Source: Euphorbia lathyris (lineage: Eukaryota > Streptophyta > Magnoliopsida > Malpighiales > Euphorbiaceae). Taken from it: a stretch of DNA of 64,000 nucleotides. Positions 20,705 through 33,227 of the stretch are shown here, piece by piece. The stretch is taken from assembly GCF_963576675.1 (NCBI RefSeq), contig NC_088911.1, positions 28,132,501-28,196,500 of the forward strand, read 5' to 3'. Within the stretch, counting starts at the first letter, position 1, and every line of letters starts with the position of its first letter. A program made the position numbers and the translations under genes. The notes under the pieces were generated by a model. That model saw nothing but the letters and a program-made list of their open reading frames with translations. It was not told the origin of the DNA and made no database searches.

Positions 20705-23479
20705 CTATTTCTTTTTCTTGCCCTGTGACTGACTTCGCTCGTACTGACGTCGCTCATGCTGAGCTCTGGCAGCTTGCGCTTTCTCCCCCGTTTTGTCAAC
20801 GTCAGGGAGCTTGAACGCATCGGTTAAGACAGCACGAGAAAGTTCTTGTGAAAGCTCTTTTAGTTTGTCAGCACTTTCGTTCACGCCATCAAAAATGGCA
20901 ACCCCATCAGCTGAGACTTCTACTGGTATATGAAGATCAGTAGCACTGAGCATATTTACACTGAAGGCTTGAGCTTTGGCTTGCCAGATGAGAGCTTCAA
21001 AGAGGCCAGCGAAGACTTGGTGGAATGTCTTCAGAAGTGCTGAGTCATAGTGATGTCGTTGAATATTATTATGACAGATATGGTTGAAGGATTGTTGTGC
21101 GAGGGACAACAATTCATTCTGCTTCAACGCGTCAGTATCCATTTCTTGCTTGTTCAGGTTAAGTAGCCTGACAGCCTCACTGATTTGCTCAACTGAGCAC
21201 TGACTATAGGACACCATTTGCTCATTTGTCTTGAGTTGCTCAGTATGCAGCTGAGCAAAAAGCATCTTCAGTTCTGAGGAAGTGGCGTAGTCAGTGTTCA
21301 CAGCAGATAACCTCTGGACTTGCTGATGTAGCGAGTTCAGATGTTGAATTGTGGACAGTTGAATCTCTGCCAACTTGGCAAGTGAGTCTTGCTTTGCTTG
21401 CTGGGCTTGAAATGATAAGACGACATTCAGCAGGTCCTTGAGTCCCTTGACTTCGTTGAGAAGTAGAGTGACTTGGGAGAGCTGAGTTGTCTCTGGGAAT
21501 AAGGATCCAGCAGCAGGTGAAGCAGACTGTTGAAGATCTTAGATGAGAGCTTGCACTGAGTCGATGAGATTCTTACCGGACTCAGTGGCATCCCTATGTA
21601 CATCCGTATGACCAGAAGAGAAGGGTGTGAGAGGAGTACCCTGGTCAGTGACAGGATGAGTTTGCTCAATCTGCACTTGAGATGGAGGAATTGTTGTGTG
21701 ATCGGCAGAGAGATTAGTTGTAGAGGTGTTAACTCGAACACTGTCTGTGCTGACGGTAGAAGGATGGGGAGTCAGCACCATGCTTGAGGAGACAGCATGA
21801 GCAGTGGTCGGTTCAACCTGACTGGTTGAAGTAGTGGAAGTATGATGCTCGGCATGTTCCTGTTGAGAAGAAACAGAGGCTTGTTTTCCCAATGACGTTG
21901 TAGTAGAGGAAGTTGAGGGCCGTTTGAAAAATTTTAATTGGACGGTAGAAGGATCCTTTGTTGTCTTGGAGAGGACAAGTTCAGGAATAGATGGTGATTG
22001 CAAAGGGGGTTCACTGACCATTTTCTCACTGGCCTTAACCAGCTTTCGCCTTCTACGTGGTGGAGAGGTATGATGAGCAGGTTCTTCTGAGTGAGTAGGT
22101 TCTTTTTCCTCATTATGGGTCTGGTCAGCTTGATCCACTTGCTCAATTCCAGCAGCTAACTCAGTGTCAGTCTGCACAGCTCCACCAGCTAACCCAGTGT
22201 TAGCGTCCTCAGCTTCAATTTCGCTGTCATACTCTTCAGACTCCGCATCGTCATCCTGACCGCTGGTTTCATCATCTTCTTCTTCTTCTTCAGTATTATC
22301 TCCATCAAGTTCTTCCTCAACTTGGGAGATGAAGTGGTCATCTAACTGGACCTCAGGTTCCTCAGCATCAGTACCTTGGCATTGAGTGAAATGAGAATCA
22401 CCTGGTATAATAAAATCTGTCGGCATGACGTCGAGAGGTGCCAGTGTTGAAGACTTCTTCTTCTTCTTCTCAGCTGACTTTCCAGCTGACCTCTGCCTCT
22501 TTGCTGGAGACACAGCATTAGGTGCCTCAGCAGATTTTCTCTTGCGAGAAACTGGGGCCTTAGTTCTTCGCCCTTTCTTAGGCTCAGCAATATTCTCCTC
22601 AGTCTGATCAGCTTGTCCAGCAGCAGCAGCAGCTTTTCCTTTCTTCAAGGGCTGTCCAAATTTAAGTGCCCTCAGCGAGGCAGCTGTGATTTCAGTTCCT
22701 CTAAAAGATTCCTCGCCTTCAAGGTCAATCTTGTGGTCGATGAGGATCCTGGTGATGATTGATCCCAACCTCATTGTACCCGTGCTGCGTAGGAACCCAG
22801 CAACTAAGAAAACTGGCATGTTGATGGGGGTGTACGTCAGCATGTGCCATATGAAGCACTGTTCAAAGTTGGTTGCTGATGTAGTGCAGTTGATCTTTGG
22901 GTAAATGAAATAGCTCAGCAGGTAGTGAGCCATCTTCTAATGCTGTCCCATTGAAGATGCTGAGATCTCTCCTGAGTGACCCTCAGGTTTGCAGAAGGTA
23001 TGGACGTAGTCGGTCTTGTCCTGATCTCCTGACTTTCTCAGCCTTACTCCCTCAGTTTTGAGCTGGAGGAGATTTCCTATGTACAGAGGGTTGATGAAGA
23101 TGGTTTTCCCTTTTACTTCAGTGCTCAGGTAGTCGGCGGAGTCACTGGCAACCTTGAGGTTGTGGTAAAATTCCCTCACTAGGTCAGGATATGTCTCATC
23201 CCTGACCGAGAACAGCCCAGTCCATTCATTCTTGGAAATCCACTCAGCAAATGGCTGTTCGTTCTGTACAAAGTGCTCCGAAACCCATCTAGAGGGTTCT
23301 ACCTTCCATTCACGTACATTGTCGAAGACCTTTGAGTAGGTCCTGATCTTAACAGCTTTCCCTTAGCCAGAGGTTTGGCCAGTTTTACCCTTGCTCGGTG
23401 TAGAGGGGTTTCGTGAAGGTTCATCGGAGCTGGACTTTTGGTGGCCGGCACCGGAGACGTTAAAGGATAGCTTAGTCAT
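20705..23479 (-). pseudogene. E2 downstream ORF, broken by three stops
   Basis: The homologue of the E1 downstream ORF: one minus-strand frame of about 925 codons from ATG at 23477-23479. Nonsense codons lie near 23364 (TAA), at 22937-22939 (TAG, where E1 has CAG) and at 21539-21541 (TAA, where E1 has AAA). The same layout is kept: N-terminal conserved domain (FYHNLKV, TIFINPLYIGN), a basic segment (SRKRKSAE ... PAKRQR), a long Glu/Asp tract, a Ser/Thr/Pro-rich middle and a Gln-rich coiled-coil-like C-terminus with a Lys tail. Length varies between copies mainly in the low-complexity middle. Confidence 0.8.
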
Positions 23480-23957
23480 TCTTTTAAGATGGAGAGAATA
23501 GAGGTATTTGAGAGAGAGAAATTTGAGTAATTTCTTAGCCTTAAGAATTTGTTAAGCGTAAAGAGTAAAAAATGGGGAAATGCCCATAATTTATAGACAA
23601 GTTGAACGGTGTGGATCTTAACCAAATCCATGTGTCAGTTGCCTTGGGATCATGTACCGACAGGGATCCTGGCATTTATGACACATTACGGCGAATACGT
23701 CATCCTAGGTTATACGCGTGCTTGGAATTTATGCTAACGGATTAATCACTCAGTATTTAGAATGTCAAGCGTTTGATATTCTGAGAGGTCAGTGCATTAT
23801 TTAAGGATGATTTTAAGTTCAAGTTCTAAACTAATTTACTCAGTGTGCAAGTTTACTCAGTATTGTATATTCAGTCAGTTTCAAGAGATACTCAGCAAAC
23901 AATAAATCATTCAGCATGTAATTCACTCAGCATTCAATATTCATTTAGCACAGGAAT
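23480..23957 (-). other. E2 spacer between pol and downstream ORF
   Basis: The noncoding equivalent of 14531-14987 in E1. Nothing further was recognised. Confidence 0.5.
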
Positions 23958-26900
23958 TTACTGAAGAGGATTAAACATACCAATTGCTTCTCTCAGTATG
24001 CTGAACTGCTCACGAGCCAGTGGCTTCGTGAAGATATCCGCCAGCTGTTCGTCCGTTGGGACATAAGTCAGCTTAATTTCTTTCTTAAGTACATGATCTC
24101 TGATGAAATGATGTCTTATGCTGACATGCTTCATCCTGCTGTGCTGGATTGGGTTCTTTGAGAGGTCAATTGCACTCTTGTTGTCGCATTTGACTTTAAT
24201 TGTCTTTGTTTGAACACCATAATCTTCAAGCTGTTGCTTAATCCAAAGGACTTGAGCAACACAGCTTCCAGCAGCAATGTACTCAGCTTCAATTGTGGAC
24301 AGGGCTACTGACGCCTGCTTCTTGCTGAACCAAGATACAAGACAGCTTCCTAGGAATTGGCATCCTCCAGAGGTGCTTTTTCTTTCCAGCTTGTCTCGTC
24401 CATAGTCAGCGTCAGTGTATCCGATGAGTGTAAAGTCATGAGTATTTGGATACCACAGACCTGCATTTACTGAGCTTTGCAAATATCTAAGGATCCTTTT
24501 TACAGCTATGTAATGGGATTCCTTAGGGTTAGCTTGATATCTAGCACAATAACATACTGAGAACTGAATGTCCGGTCTACTTACTGTTAAGTAAAGTAAA
24601 GAGCCAATCATACCTCGGTATAACTTGCTGTCTACTAGCTTACCATTCTCATCAGCGCAGAGGACAGTGTCAGTTCCCATAGGAGTGGATATTGGCTTGC
24701 AATTTTCCAAGTCATATTTCTTTAAGATCTCCTTGGCATATTTTGCTTGACTGATGAAGATGCCATTGTTTCCTTGTTTAATTTGAAGACCGAGGAAGAA
24801 GTTGAGTTCTCCCATCATAGACATTTCAAACTCAGTCTGCATTTGTTTGCTAAACTCCTTGCACATTGATTCGTTAGTTGCACCAAATATTATATCATCA
24901 ACATAAATTTGGGCCAGCAGGGTATCTTTACCCTTTTTCTTAATGAATAAGGTTGTATCAGCTTTGCCCCTGACGTAATTTCTAGTCAGCAGGAAACTGG
25001 TCAGCCTCTCGTACCAAGCACGTGGTGCTTGCTTGAGGCCGTACAGAGCCTTTTTGAGTTTGTAAACATGGTTTGGGCACTTAGGGTCCTCAAAACCTGG
25101 AGGTTGATTTACATAAACCTCCTCGTTTATAACTCCATTAAGAAATGCACTTTTGACATCCATTTGGAATAATTTAAAATTCATGTAAGATGCATATGCA
25201 CATAATATTCTAATTGCCTCCAGCCTTGCCACTGGGGCAAAGGTCTCACCGTAGTCTATACCTTCTTGCTGACTGTAGCCCTGAGCTACAAGCCTTGCTT
25301 TGTTCCTGACTACGTTTCCTTGTTCGTCCATCTTGTTCCTGAAGACCCATCTCGTTCCGATGGTCTTTTGACTCTTTGGATGAGGCACTAACTCCCATAC
25401 ATCATTTCTTCGAAATTGATCGAGCTCTTCTTGCATTGCGTTCATCCAGAATTCATCGTACTCAGCTTCAGTGAAATTCTTCGGTTCTTGTACTGAGACG
25501 AAAGCAACATTGCTGAGGTATTTCCTGAGTTGATTCCTCGTCATCAGGGTATTCCCAGCAGAATCAAGGATTGCACTTTCGGAGTGCCCTTTAGGAATCC
25601 TTATTTCTTTGGGTAGATTCATGTCTTGTGCTGTTCCTGTTTCAACAATCTCTGCAGAAGTAGATGGGTCAGTAAAAGTAATTTTAGGTTCACTCTTACT
25701 TTTGGTCAACCGTTTTATGAAGGACTCAGTGGCTGGTTCTTGATCAGCAGGTGCTGAGTTTGGTTCATTTTCTGTCAGCGGCTGGTATCTTCCTGCAGGG
25801 TTAGTTTCATCGAATTGCACATGTATAGATTCTTCTAATGCTTGAGTTCTCTTATTAAAAACTCTGTATGCTTTGCTGTTTGTTGAGTAGCCTAGAAAGA
25901 TAGCCTCATCAGCTTTTGAATCAAATTTGGCTAAGCTATCTTTGGTATTTAAAATAAAACACCTACAGCCAAAGGCACGAAAGTATCCAATGTTGGGCTT
26001 TCGTCCTTTCCAAAGTTCATATGGGGTTTTCTTAAGTATAGGTCTAACTAAAGCCCTATTCAGAATATAGCATGCTGTGTTGACAGCTTCTCCCCAAAAA
26101 TACTTTGGAAGCCTATGCTCATCCAGCATCGTCCTGGCAATCTCAACCAGAGTTCTGTTCTTCCTTTCAACAACCCCATTTTGCTGAGGCGTTCGAGGAG
26201 CAGAGAAATTGTGGTCAATGCCGCTGGCTTCACAGAATTCAACAAACTTCTGGTTCTTGAATTCTCCACCATTATCACTACGGATATGAGCTAATTTTAG
26301 GTCTTTCTCATTTTCAATTTTTCTAACCAAGTTTGAAAATGTCTCAAAGGTCTCATCCTTACTGGTCAGCAGGATAACCCATGTGTACCGAGAGAAATCA
26401 TCTACAATAACCAAGGAAAACCTTCTTCCACCCAGACTCAGCGGCTGGACTGGACCAAAGAGATCCAAGTGTAGCATTTCTAACAGACGCTTAGTTGAGA
26501 CAATGTTTTTACTTTGAAAAGATTGCTTGGTTTGTTTTCCAGCTTGGCAGGCATGGCATAATTGATATTTTTGAAATTTAAGTTCAGGCAGTCCCTCAAC
26601 CAATTGCTTTCTTGCTAATTTGGCCAGGAGGTCCATGCTTACATGACCAAGTCTCCTGTGCCATAGCCAGGAATTTTCTTCCTTTGTGACTAAGCATACA
26701 GTTTTTGAAAACTTCTTTTCGAGGTAAAGACATTGTTTATCCGAGGGGAGTTAAAATTAACTCATTTGATTTTCCCTCATATATTTTACATCCAGTTTCG
26801 TCAAATATAACTTTTCTTCCATTATCACATAGCTGAGCTACGCTGAGTAAGTTATATTTGAGTCCGCTGACTAGGGAGACAGATTCAATAGTGGGATTAC

Positions 26901-27078
26901 CTCCAATGGTGCCTGATCCTACTATTTTACCCTTTTTGTTGTCTCCAAAACTTACGCTTCCTCCTCGTTTACGTTCGAACGTGATGAATTGAGTTTCATC
27001 ACCCGTCATATGCCTTGAGCATGCGCTGTCAATATACCACATTTTTTACTTCTCGGCACATCTCAGGCTTACCTGCAT
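23958..27078 (-). pseudogene. pol: E2 pol, one nonsense codon and one frameshift
   Basis: The start matching E1 is ATG at 27076-27078. An early TAA replaces the TCA found in E1 a few codons before the protease motif DSACSRHMTG. After the protease, one base is missing near 26745 relative to E1 (a G before a C run), shifting the frame. From 26636 down to 23958 a long open frame of 892 residues continues with zinc-site, integrase DDE ([25 protein letters not shown]), reverse transcriptase ([19 protein letters not shown]) and RNase H (CDNKSAI, TKPL) motifs. Most of the catalytic region is better preserved than in E1, in keeping with a younger insertion. Confidence 0.92.
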
Positions 27079-27147
27079 TGTAGTCAGTTTCCTTTAGGTA
27101 CCCAATTCTTTTTGGGTCCTGACTTGTTAGGTTCAACAGGTAAAGTA

Positions 27148-28602
27148 TCATATTTTATTTTTGTTTGGAACCTTTAGTTGGTTCTGAATGGTTGTGACAT
27201 CCTTCCTCAGTTTCTTGGAAACTGACTGGACTTCAACTACAGACTCATGAATGGTTTTCATATTTTCATGCAAAACTGAGTTGTCTTGAAGAAGGTATCT
27301 GAGGTCACTCAGTTTGACCTCTTCCACTTCGTCACAGCGCCTGCTGAGTGCTCTAACCTTTTTATTACACTTCTTAACAAGTGTATAGAGATCACTCAGG
27401 GCATTAACCATATCGTTTCTGAGCTGGGGAAGAGAAATTACCTCATTTGATTGCTCTTCATCATCTGATGCGATGGATGGGTCAGCACGCTCAGAGACGC
27501 ATGGCTCAGCAAGTTCGTCAGCCATAAAGCATATCTTCGCTGACTCGGTGGCCTCAGTTTCTGTTGATGAAGATTCATCACTGTCACTCCAAGTAGCCAC
27601 CATTGCCTTCTTCCCACTCTTCTTGTCTTTCCTCAGCGTGGGGCAGTTTGACTTAATATGGCCAGCTTGATGGCACTCAAAGCATATAATGGGCTTTGAG
27701 CTGTCCTTTCTGTATTTGCTGTCGCTTGAGTCAGCCTTATACTTATCAAACTTTTTGTAAGGCTTTTTAGAATATTTGTCGTTCTTCCTGAACAGCCTCT
27801 TCATCTTTCTTGTGAACATGGCCATCTCCTCATCATCAGTTGAACTCCCGTCAGTGGAGTCAGCCTTCATGACAAGTGACTTCTGCTTCTTATCATCAGA
27901 TTTTTCCTTCACCTCAAAGTTTTTCATGGATATCTCATGGGTCAGCAATGAACCGATGAGTTCGTCATATTTGTAGGTGGTTAAATCCTGAGCTTCCTCA
28001 ACTGCTGTCTTCTTTGCTTGCCAGTCTTTTGGAAGACTCCTGAGTATCTTTTTGACTTGTTCTTCCTCAGTGAAGATTTTCCCAAGTCTCTTGAGCTCAT
28101 TAATGATGTTGGTGAACCTTGCATTCATGTCTGAAATACCCTCATCATTGTTCATCTCGAACAACTCGTACAGTCTCATCTGCTGATTCACCTTGGATTC
28201 TTTTACTTTGTTTGTTCCCTCGTAGGTGACTTCCAGCTTCTTCCAGATCTCTTGTGCCGACTCACAACCTGAGATTTTGTTATATTCTGCAGCATCGAGC
28301 GCACAGTGAAGCATATTGATAGCCGAAGCATGGTTTTGAAGCTTCTTAAGATCATCCTCTGTCCATTTGGCCTCAGCTTTTATAACTGTTTGGCCAGCCA
28401 CATCCTCAACAGGTACAAACGGCCCTTGGACTATAGATAGCCAGGCACTCATGTTTGTAGCCTGAATGAAGTTTTTCATCCTATTCTTCCAGAAGGTATA
28501 GTTTGACCCGAAGAATAGGGGAGGCCTAGTAATGGACAGCCCCTCAGGCAGTATTTGAGTTGTTTGGTTTCCAGGGAGAAACCGAGTGCTGTTTTCGCCC
28601 AT
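27148..28602 (-). pseudogene. gag: E2 gag, C-terminal zinc knuckles deleted
   Basis: The start is placed at ATG 28600-28602, the counterpart of the E1 start; the frame is open further upstream into the LTR, but that part has no counterpart in the E1 gag. The capsid region and first knuckle CFECHQAGHIKSNC are intact. After KVPNK the frame jumps to sequence that in E1 lies about 235 bases further on, and a TGA follows at once. The missing piece holds both C-terminal CCHC-like units. The E1 sequence has similar 'ataaaataaa' words at both deletion ends, suggesting deletion between short direct repeats. Packaging of RNA may be impaired. Confidence 0.9.
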
Positions 28603-28651
28603 GGTAGGGATCAGCTTAAGGTTGTTAGACCTTTTAAAGTGAGCTTTTAGA

Positions 28652-28663
28652 GCTCTGATACCA
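28652..28663 (-). promoter_or_regulatory. E2 primer-binding site (tRNA-iMet)
   Basis: GCTCTGATACCA, the inverse of the Copia initiator-Met primer site, lies two bases from the 5' LTR. Confidence 0.95.
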
Positions 28664-28665
28664 CT

Positions 28666-30002
28666 TGTTGGTTCCTTGTTTAGTTGCAAGTATAGTTCCA
28701 AGGGGGGGTTAGGAACTATTTAAACTTTTTTCGCAATTTAGGCAGACTTCTTTTTCTAAAGAAAAAGGTTTGAACAGCGGCGCTGAGTAAACAGCAAGAT
28801 ACTGGCTTAGTCAACAGGTGACTAGGTCAGTTCCTCAGCTTGAGTCAGGAGATAGCACTTGGAGTCTATTCCTGAACTCAGACGTTCAACGCGCACAACT
28901 CAACTTGACCTCTTTACTTGGTCAGTTTTGATTATTTAAAGCAAGCAATATAAATTAGAAGTTAAGGTTTAGAAATACTTCACTCAGCAGATTTATCCAG
29001 GTTCGGCTTCTTCTAAGCCTACGTCCTGTCCCCGGAACACTTCCGAGATTTCGAATTCTCTACTGAGCTCTTTAAAGGTAGAGCCTCAAACCTTTTACAA
29101 TATCAGCAATTGAGTATGACAAGAGTACCTTCCTCTATACTTCTACTCAATCCTAATCTCTCCGCTGAGTACTTAAAACCGAGTACTCAGCCTCTCCTTT
29201 CTATTTCTAGAAATGATAAGTGTTTTTGTCCTAATACAAAGATGTGCTAAGACACTTTAGATGATTTACAATCACTCTAGACTTTTACACAAATATGAAA
29301 ATGTAGTGTAAGAAATTTGCTTTGCTTCTTGCTTGCAGAACTTGTAGAGATTTGGTCAGCGTAATGGCTTGATCAAGTTCTGTCTATTGTGAAGCTTGTG
29401 ATGGCACTATTTATAGAGACGTCTGGTCATTCGGTCATTTCGAATTTCGAAATAACCATTGGAGGGAAACGGCTATATGTCGTTGTCATCCTGACTTGCA
29501 CAGAGCTCTTGGCCAATCACAATCGTGTATCTTCTGTCCTCGGTCAGCACAGCAGATGGTCTCTCCTTTTATGGTAAAGTCAACTGGACAGCATACTGTG
29601 TCGTCTGAACTTTGCTAAAAGAAGAAACACTTTGTCTGGAAGTTTTCCTCTGCCGGTCTGCTGTCTTGTACGCTTTGTCGAGACTACTCAGCAGCTTCAT
29701 TGTGAAGTTGTTCCTGAAGGTCTTCTAGATCCTTCCGTTTGCTGAGTTGCGTTTTTGTCCAAAACGACAACGTCTTGACATACGCGGGCCGAGTGTACTG
29801 AGTTGTTTGACTTGGGCCTTGGCTTCCGTATTGGGCTTGGGCCTTCCAATCCTTATGACTTATAACATTTATACTCAACATTGAACAAACACATTAGTAG
29901 AATAAATCAACGCATTTAAACTTAGTGTGTTTAGAATATGTATTCTAATTTATACTTAAACAATTTTGTCAAATCAAAATTATGTGGAAAGGTGTTTCAA
30001 CA
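28666..30002 (-). repeat. E2 5' LTR
   Basis: 1337 bases. The inverse TATA box is at 29408-29415. It ends against the ACAGT duplication at 30003-30007. Confidence 0.95.
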
Positions 30003-30944
30003 ACAGTATGCTGTCTAGTTGATTTTACCATAAAAGGAGAGACATTCTGCTGAGCTGGCCAAAAGCTGACCGAGGACAGAAGATACACAAATCTGATTGG
30101 CCGAGAGCTCTGAGCAAGTCAGGATGACAACGATAGGAAGCCATTTCCCTCCAACGGTTATTTTGAAATTCGAAATGACCAATGCCTCAAGACGTCTCTA
30201 TAAATAGTGCCATCAGAAGCTTCATTCAATACAGAACTTGATCAAGCCATTACGCTGACCAAATTTCTACGCAAGTTCTGCAAGCAAGAAGCAAAGCAAT
30301 CTTACACTACATTTCATATATTTGTGTAAAAGTCTAGAGTGATTATTCAATCAGCTAAGGTGTCTTAGCAATCATTGTTTAGGACAAACACTTATCATTT
30401 CTAAAGATTAGAAAGGAGAGGCTGAGTACTCGGTTATAGTACTCAGCGAGAGATTAGGATTGAGTAGAGGTATAGAGGAAGGTACTCTTATTATACTCAG
30501 TTGCTAAGATTGTAAAAGGTTTGAGGCTCTACCTTTAAAGAGCTCAGTAGAGGATTCGAAATCTCGGAACTTGTTCCGGGGACAGGACGTAGGCTTAGAA
30601 GAAGCCGAACCTGGATAAATCTGTTGAGTAACGTATTTCTTAACTTAAACTCCTTATATATATTGCTTGCTTAAATAACCAAAAACTGACCAAGTAAAGA
30701 GGTCAAGCTGAGTTGTGCGCATCGAACATCTGAGCTCAGGAATAGACTTTAAGTGCTATCTCCTGACTCAAGTCAAGAAACTGACCTAGTCACCAGTTGC
30801 CTAAGCCAGTATCTTACTGATCACTCAGCGCCGCTGTTAAATCCTTTTCTCTTTAGAAAAGAATTCTGCCCTAAGGTTTAAAAAGTTTAAATAGTTCCTA
30901 ACCCCCCCTTGGAACTATACTTGCAACGTTATAAGGGACCAACA
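30003..30944 (+). repeat. E1 3' LTR, second part
   Basis: It resumes the E1 LTR after E2, with the first five bases being the duplicated ACAGT. The TATA box is at 30199-30206. It ends CAACA at 30944 before the host TSD ATTCT. Confidence 0.95.
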
Positions 30945-30979
30945 ATTCTGGATGTGGTAGTTTACATGAAGAACTATAA
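30945..30979 (+). pseudogene. gene X terminal exon tail, detached by E1
   Basis: The last codons of the gene X exon split by E1, from the duplicated ATTCT to a TAA stop at 30977-30979. It is the 3' partner of 8142-8250 and is identical to 40-74. Confidence 0.4.
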
Positions 30980-33227
30980 GTGTTACTCTACCTGAAGAAT
31001 CAAAGGTCGACTTTGATTGGCAAATAATCTCCATAACTAGACCATGGATGTAGTAAAATATTTGTCTAAGTGTATTAAAAATATGTTTATTATTGTAGAT
31101 GATGTTAGTTATCAGCCACTATCAAATGTATTGTTTTGCCTTTCCGTATCATTAGTTTTTTTGTATACTCTTACAGTTCTTGGTAATCATGGGATATTGT
31201 TCTTTGATTTATAGGATAAAATATAGTTTTATATACAACTAACAAGGGGATCATAACATTTTTAATTTTAATTTAATTCCCAAATTAGATGCATATCTTG
31301 CATTATTCTACATATAGGTTTGAAGCCTATGAAAACCTTTTTAGTATAAACATATATATTGAATTTTCATATGCTTTAGTTTTTGTCATTTGGAACTGTA
31401 TTGCAACTGGGCATTTTGGTGTCTCAATCATTAAAATTATTGAGATCGATCAATCCGTCTCCAACTTTCATTTGATTTAGCATAATGTAATATAGTTCTA
31501 CAATGCTAATATAATTACAGAGATGCCAAAAATCAAACAAAACATTGCAATGAAATGAAATGAAATTGAGAACGCGAGTTATTAGATTGAGTACATTGAG
31601 AGTCTTAATTAAACTTACTACTAAATATGTTGCACGTGAAAAATATTTGTTATTCTAATTCCATTTTGGCCTAATACACAAATAACCCCCTAAACTTGTC
31701 CAAATGTTGCAACTGCCCCCCTCAACTTTCAATTGTAACAACTTACCCCTTAAACTTGTCCAATTGTAAAACATAACCCCAAATTAGAAATTTGTTTACC
31801 CCGTACTTGAAGCAACCGTAAAAACGTTTCTCCGGATTCGTATCACGCTAAAAATTGTTTTAATCTTTACCATATGATTTTAGCAAGTTTAGATCTAACG
31901 GTGACTGACCAAATTCACTTAATCACTCACTGATCAAGTGAAAATCACTGTTTATTTTATATGAAATAGTTTATGAGAAGAGAGGTAAAATAACAATTTT
32001 ATGCTTCAACTTTTTTCTTATGATCACTTTTTACCTCTGAAGAAATTTAAAGGTTTAAGACTGTATGAGACACTACTGAAGAGTCAAACGATTTTGACCA
32101 TTGAAATACAGTGGCTTATTCGGTCTGATTTGAAGATGAGAAGACTAAAATTGAACCTTAATTTGTAGGGTAGGAGGTCAGAATGTGATAATAGTTAAAG
32201 CTAACAATAGGTGTGTCATTTTAGATGTGATAGGTTATTTTAAAAGTTGAGGGTATCAATAAGCAAAACTTGTCAAGTTTAATGATGTAAATATGCATTA
32301 TACATAAAAGAAAATCACACATATAAATAAACTATAGGGTATCCAATTTATTAGTTTATAGTTTATTATATTAGAAGGGATGACAACGGGTAGGTAATCG
32401 TGGGTAGTGTCAACCCCTAACTCTTATCTGTTTATTTTTTAATTATCCGTACCCGTCAGTCCCATTACCCCTAACGGGTATAATTTTTGCATCTCATATC
32501 CGTCCCATATTAGTGAATTCACACATGTATTTTGAAGTTTAAAGTTTTGTTTTACTAAATTCTTAGTTCATGAGTCGGATTGAGTCCAACAGGCTCTTGC
32601 TTTAAAATACTCAACTTAAACCTAACCAATCTAAAAAAATACATCTGAAAAATATATATATTCTTTATAATAAAAATATAAAAGAAATACTTTAAAATAA
32701 TATTTAATAATTAATATTAGTAGACCGGACCGTTCTATTTCTATAAATTCCCTGCACAACCTAAAAATGGTTATTAGATTTGGTAGATATAGGTCAAGGC
32801 GGGTTCAATGTAAATTTTCTTTGTCCAAGTGCAGGCCATTAGACGCGAGTCTGGTTAAGTATTCGGTCTATGTTAACATGTCTAATTTCTATTAGACATG
32901 TTCTTAGGCAAACTCAGCTCTAGCCCAACAGATTTCAGCTTTAAAATGTTTATCTTAAACCTAGCCGTTGTTAATTTAGGTGGGTAGGTGGGTTTGGATC
33001 GGTTGAGTTGGGACTTTAAAAATCAAATCTCAAACCCAATTCAAATAAATCCACTTATATTTGTATGACTTGCAAGCCTGATTGGCAGCCTTTGGTGCCT
33101 GAGCTATGTTGGATCTAATATAACTTTTCTTTGTTTAAGCCCAAGCCATTGAACACGGACTGTATGGTACCCGAACTTGTGAACATGTCTAGTTTCTCTA
33201 ACAAAAATTTGTAATAAAAATGAACAG
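30980..33227. other. noncoding 5' flank of TPP copy 2
   Basis: Near-identical counterpart of 75-2329, with a few indels, such as 22 bases missing near 31345 and 3-4 base insertions near 32284 and 32458. No gene or 5' TPP exon is seen. Confidence 0.6.

Larger units (their letters stand above)
18824..30002 (-). mobile_element. E2, Sirevirus-like Copia element nested in the E1 LTR
   Basis: 11179 bases in inverted orientation. The two LTRs are each 1337 bases and differ at about 13 sites, roughly 1 percent. TSD ACAGT lies at 18819-18823 and 30003-30007; the uninterrupted sequence is seen in the E1 5' LTR near 8654. It has the same gene order and family as E1. Its lower LTR divergence agrees with it having inserted after E1. 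Confidence 0.95.
8251..30944 (+). mobile_element. E1, Sirevirus-like Copia LTR retrotransposon (with E2 nested)
   Basis: LTRs start TGTTG and end CAACA, and both total 1344 bases once E2 is removed. TSD ATTCT lies at 8246-8250 and 30945-30949, and the unfilled site is preserved near 40409. The order is 5' LTR, PBS matching initiator tRNA-Met, gag, pol (protease, integrase, reverse transcriptase, RNase H: Copia order), a long downstream ORF, three GGGGGAG polypurine motifs, and the 3' LTR. The large gag, the downstream ORF and the multiple polypurine tracts point to the Sirevirus lineage. The LTRs differ at roughly 33 sites, about 2.5 percent. Confidence 0.93.

Noticed and set aside
28602..28701. 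An N-terminal extension of E2 gag by 33 residues
   Set aside because: It reads through the PBS into the LTR and has no counterpart in the E1 gag; the ATG at 28602 matches the E1 start and context.
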